Shown here: positions 63,327 to 64,000 of the stretch, piece by piece
Layout of the letters: every line of letters starts with the position of its first letter
How positions within the stretch are numbered: the stretch's first letter is position 1
NCBI RefSeq assembly: GCF_019399895.1
Contig: NC_091866.1
Location: 4,447,501-4,511,500 of the forward strand
From: Cardiocondyla obscurior
Taxonomy: Eukaryota > Arthropoda > Insecta > Hymenoptera > Formicidae
DNA: 64,000 bases
Direction: 5' to 3'
The notes under the pieces: generated by a model
What the model saw: the letters and a program-made list of their open reading frames with translations, nothing else
The model's database searches: none
Told to the model about the DNA's origin: nothing
Program-made: the position numbers and the translations under genes

Positions 63327-64000
63327 GTAAGTGTTAAGGAATTTATGTATAATCGGAAGTAGATTCTTCTATACGAAACTATTTACGGCAATAGCTTTTT
63401 GAAATAAGATTCTGTCTTTCGTACATACTTAATCTACTTTTAATCGCGGAATTTCCGAATCTTCCTAACAGTGGTCATCAGTTTGCAATTGCGTTACATA
63501 CTTTTCATATACGGAACAATATTATTTTCCTCTAGTATCACGTTTCTTAATGCTACATACTAAATATAATATGCTACAAAAGCTTTTAGTGTAGAATATA
63601 TTATACTCTACTGTTGTTTTTTTTTTTTTCTTCTTCCCTTTCTTTATCTCTCATTTCATTTCTTGCAGTCGTAATTTCTCAAATAATCGTTTGGTCTTTA
63701 ATGATCTCTGAAATCACTTCGTCGTACAGGTGATACACAGTGACATTGAGAATACGAATTATCAATGGATTAAAGAGAAAAAAAAAAAGGAGAGAAAAAA
63801 AGAAAAATTAATGCAACACGCGCTGATAATTATCTTTGTTGTAACACATTTGATAAAAAGTGGAAGTATGAATTGTGCATGTAAACATGTATTGGAAAAA
63901 GCGCAATGATCCAAAAGAAAAAAGTAAGGGGGAACTCCGTAACGAAGCCGATGAAGAAATAAATTAATACTTGGACGTAATAAATAATAAAAGTAGACGA
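63327..64000. other. Right end of the window, no gene recognised
   Basis: AT-rich DNA with a T/C tract (63618-63660) and an A/G tract (63776-63806). It follows a strong GTAAGT, so it may be intronic. Confidence 0.5.

Noticed and set aside
1..64000. CRISPR arrays, bacterial operons, rRNA genes, or transposase and reverse transcriptase open frames
   Set aside because: None seen: no regularly spaced direct repeats, no ribosomal RNA-like sequence, and no open frame with recognisable transposon enzyme motifs.

Overview
The window looks like nuclear DNA of an insect, most likely a hymenopteran and plausibly an ant. It is AT-rich with many long A/T runs and microsatellites, broken by patches rich in CpG. 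CpG is not depleted, as is typical of ants and bees. The single clear gene has many small exons and short introns of 72-238 nt. The order-level assignment is inference from composition and gene structure; no marker for a genus or species was seen.

One gene is certain: a canonical nuclear poly(A) polymerase (PAPOLA / Drosophila hiiragi family) on the + strand, coding from 50254 to 53354. I reconstructed eleven coding exons that join in frame into a 620-residue protein with all three catalytic aspartates, the central and RNA-binding domains, and a bipartite nuclear localisation signal. A CpG-rich promoter-like zone (about 49030-49720) and a 5' leader split by an intron (49817-50226) precede it. 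A 3' UTR with a candidate AATAAA at 54266 follows, and the downstream DNA holds three clean hairpins.

The 49 kb to its left contains no gene I can support. It alternates AT-rich DNA with CpG-rich blocks (about 0.7-1.5, 6.2-7.4, 9.0-10.8, 15.7-16.3, 19.9-20.6, 21.7-22.2, 29.0-31.1, 34.0-34.5, 42.2-46.2 and 48.2-48.5 kb). In those blocks short open frames occur on both strands by chance. The most distinctive structures are two copies of a roughly 440-bp dispersed element with a long internal inverted repeat (17436-17875 and 29993-30469). A 133-nt near-complete inverted repeat lies at 35044-35176, and there are several smaller perfect palindromes and two short tandem duplications.

Right of the gene, 54.3-64 kb is AT-rich. 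It contains a 74-nt precursor-like hairpin at 58385-58458 that pairs best as minus-strand RNA. A CT-rich, initiator-containing sequence near 59.4 kb could be the promoter and first exon of a further + strand gene, and a possible coding exon lies at 63222-63326. These last two are weak calls.

I found no convincing evidence of an undescribed multi-gene system. The best leads are the foldback repeat pair, the three long hairpins and the in-frame stop-free 72-nt intron of the polymerase gene.
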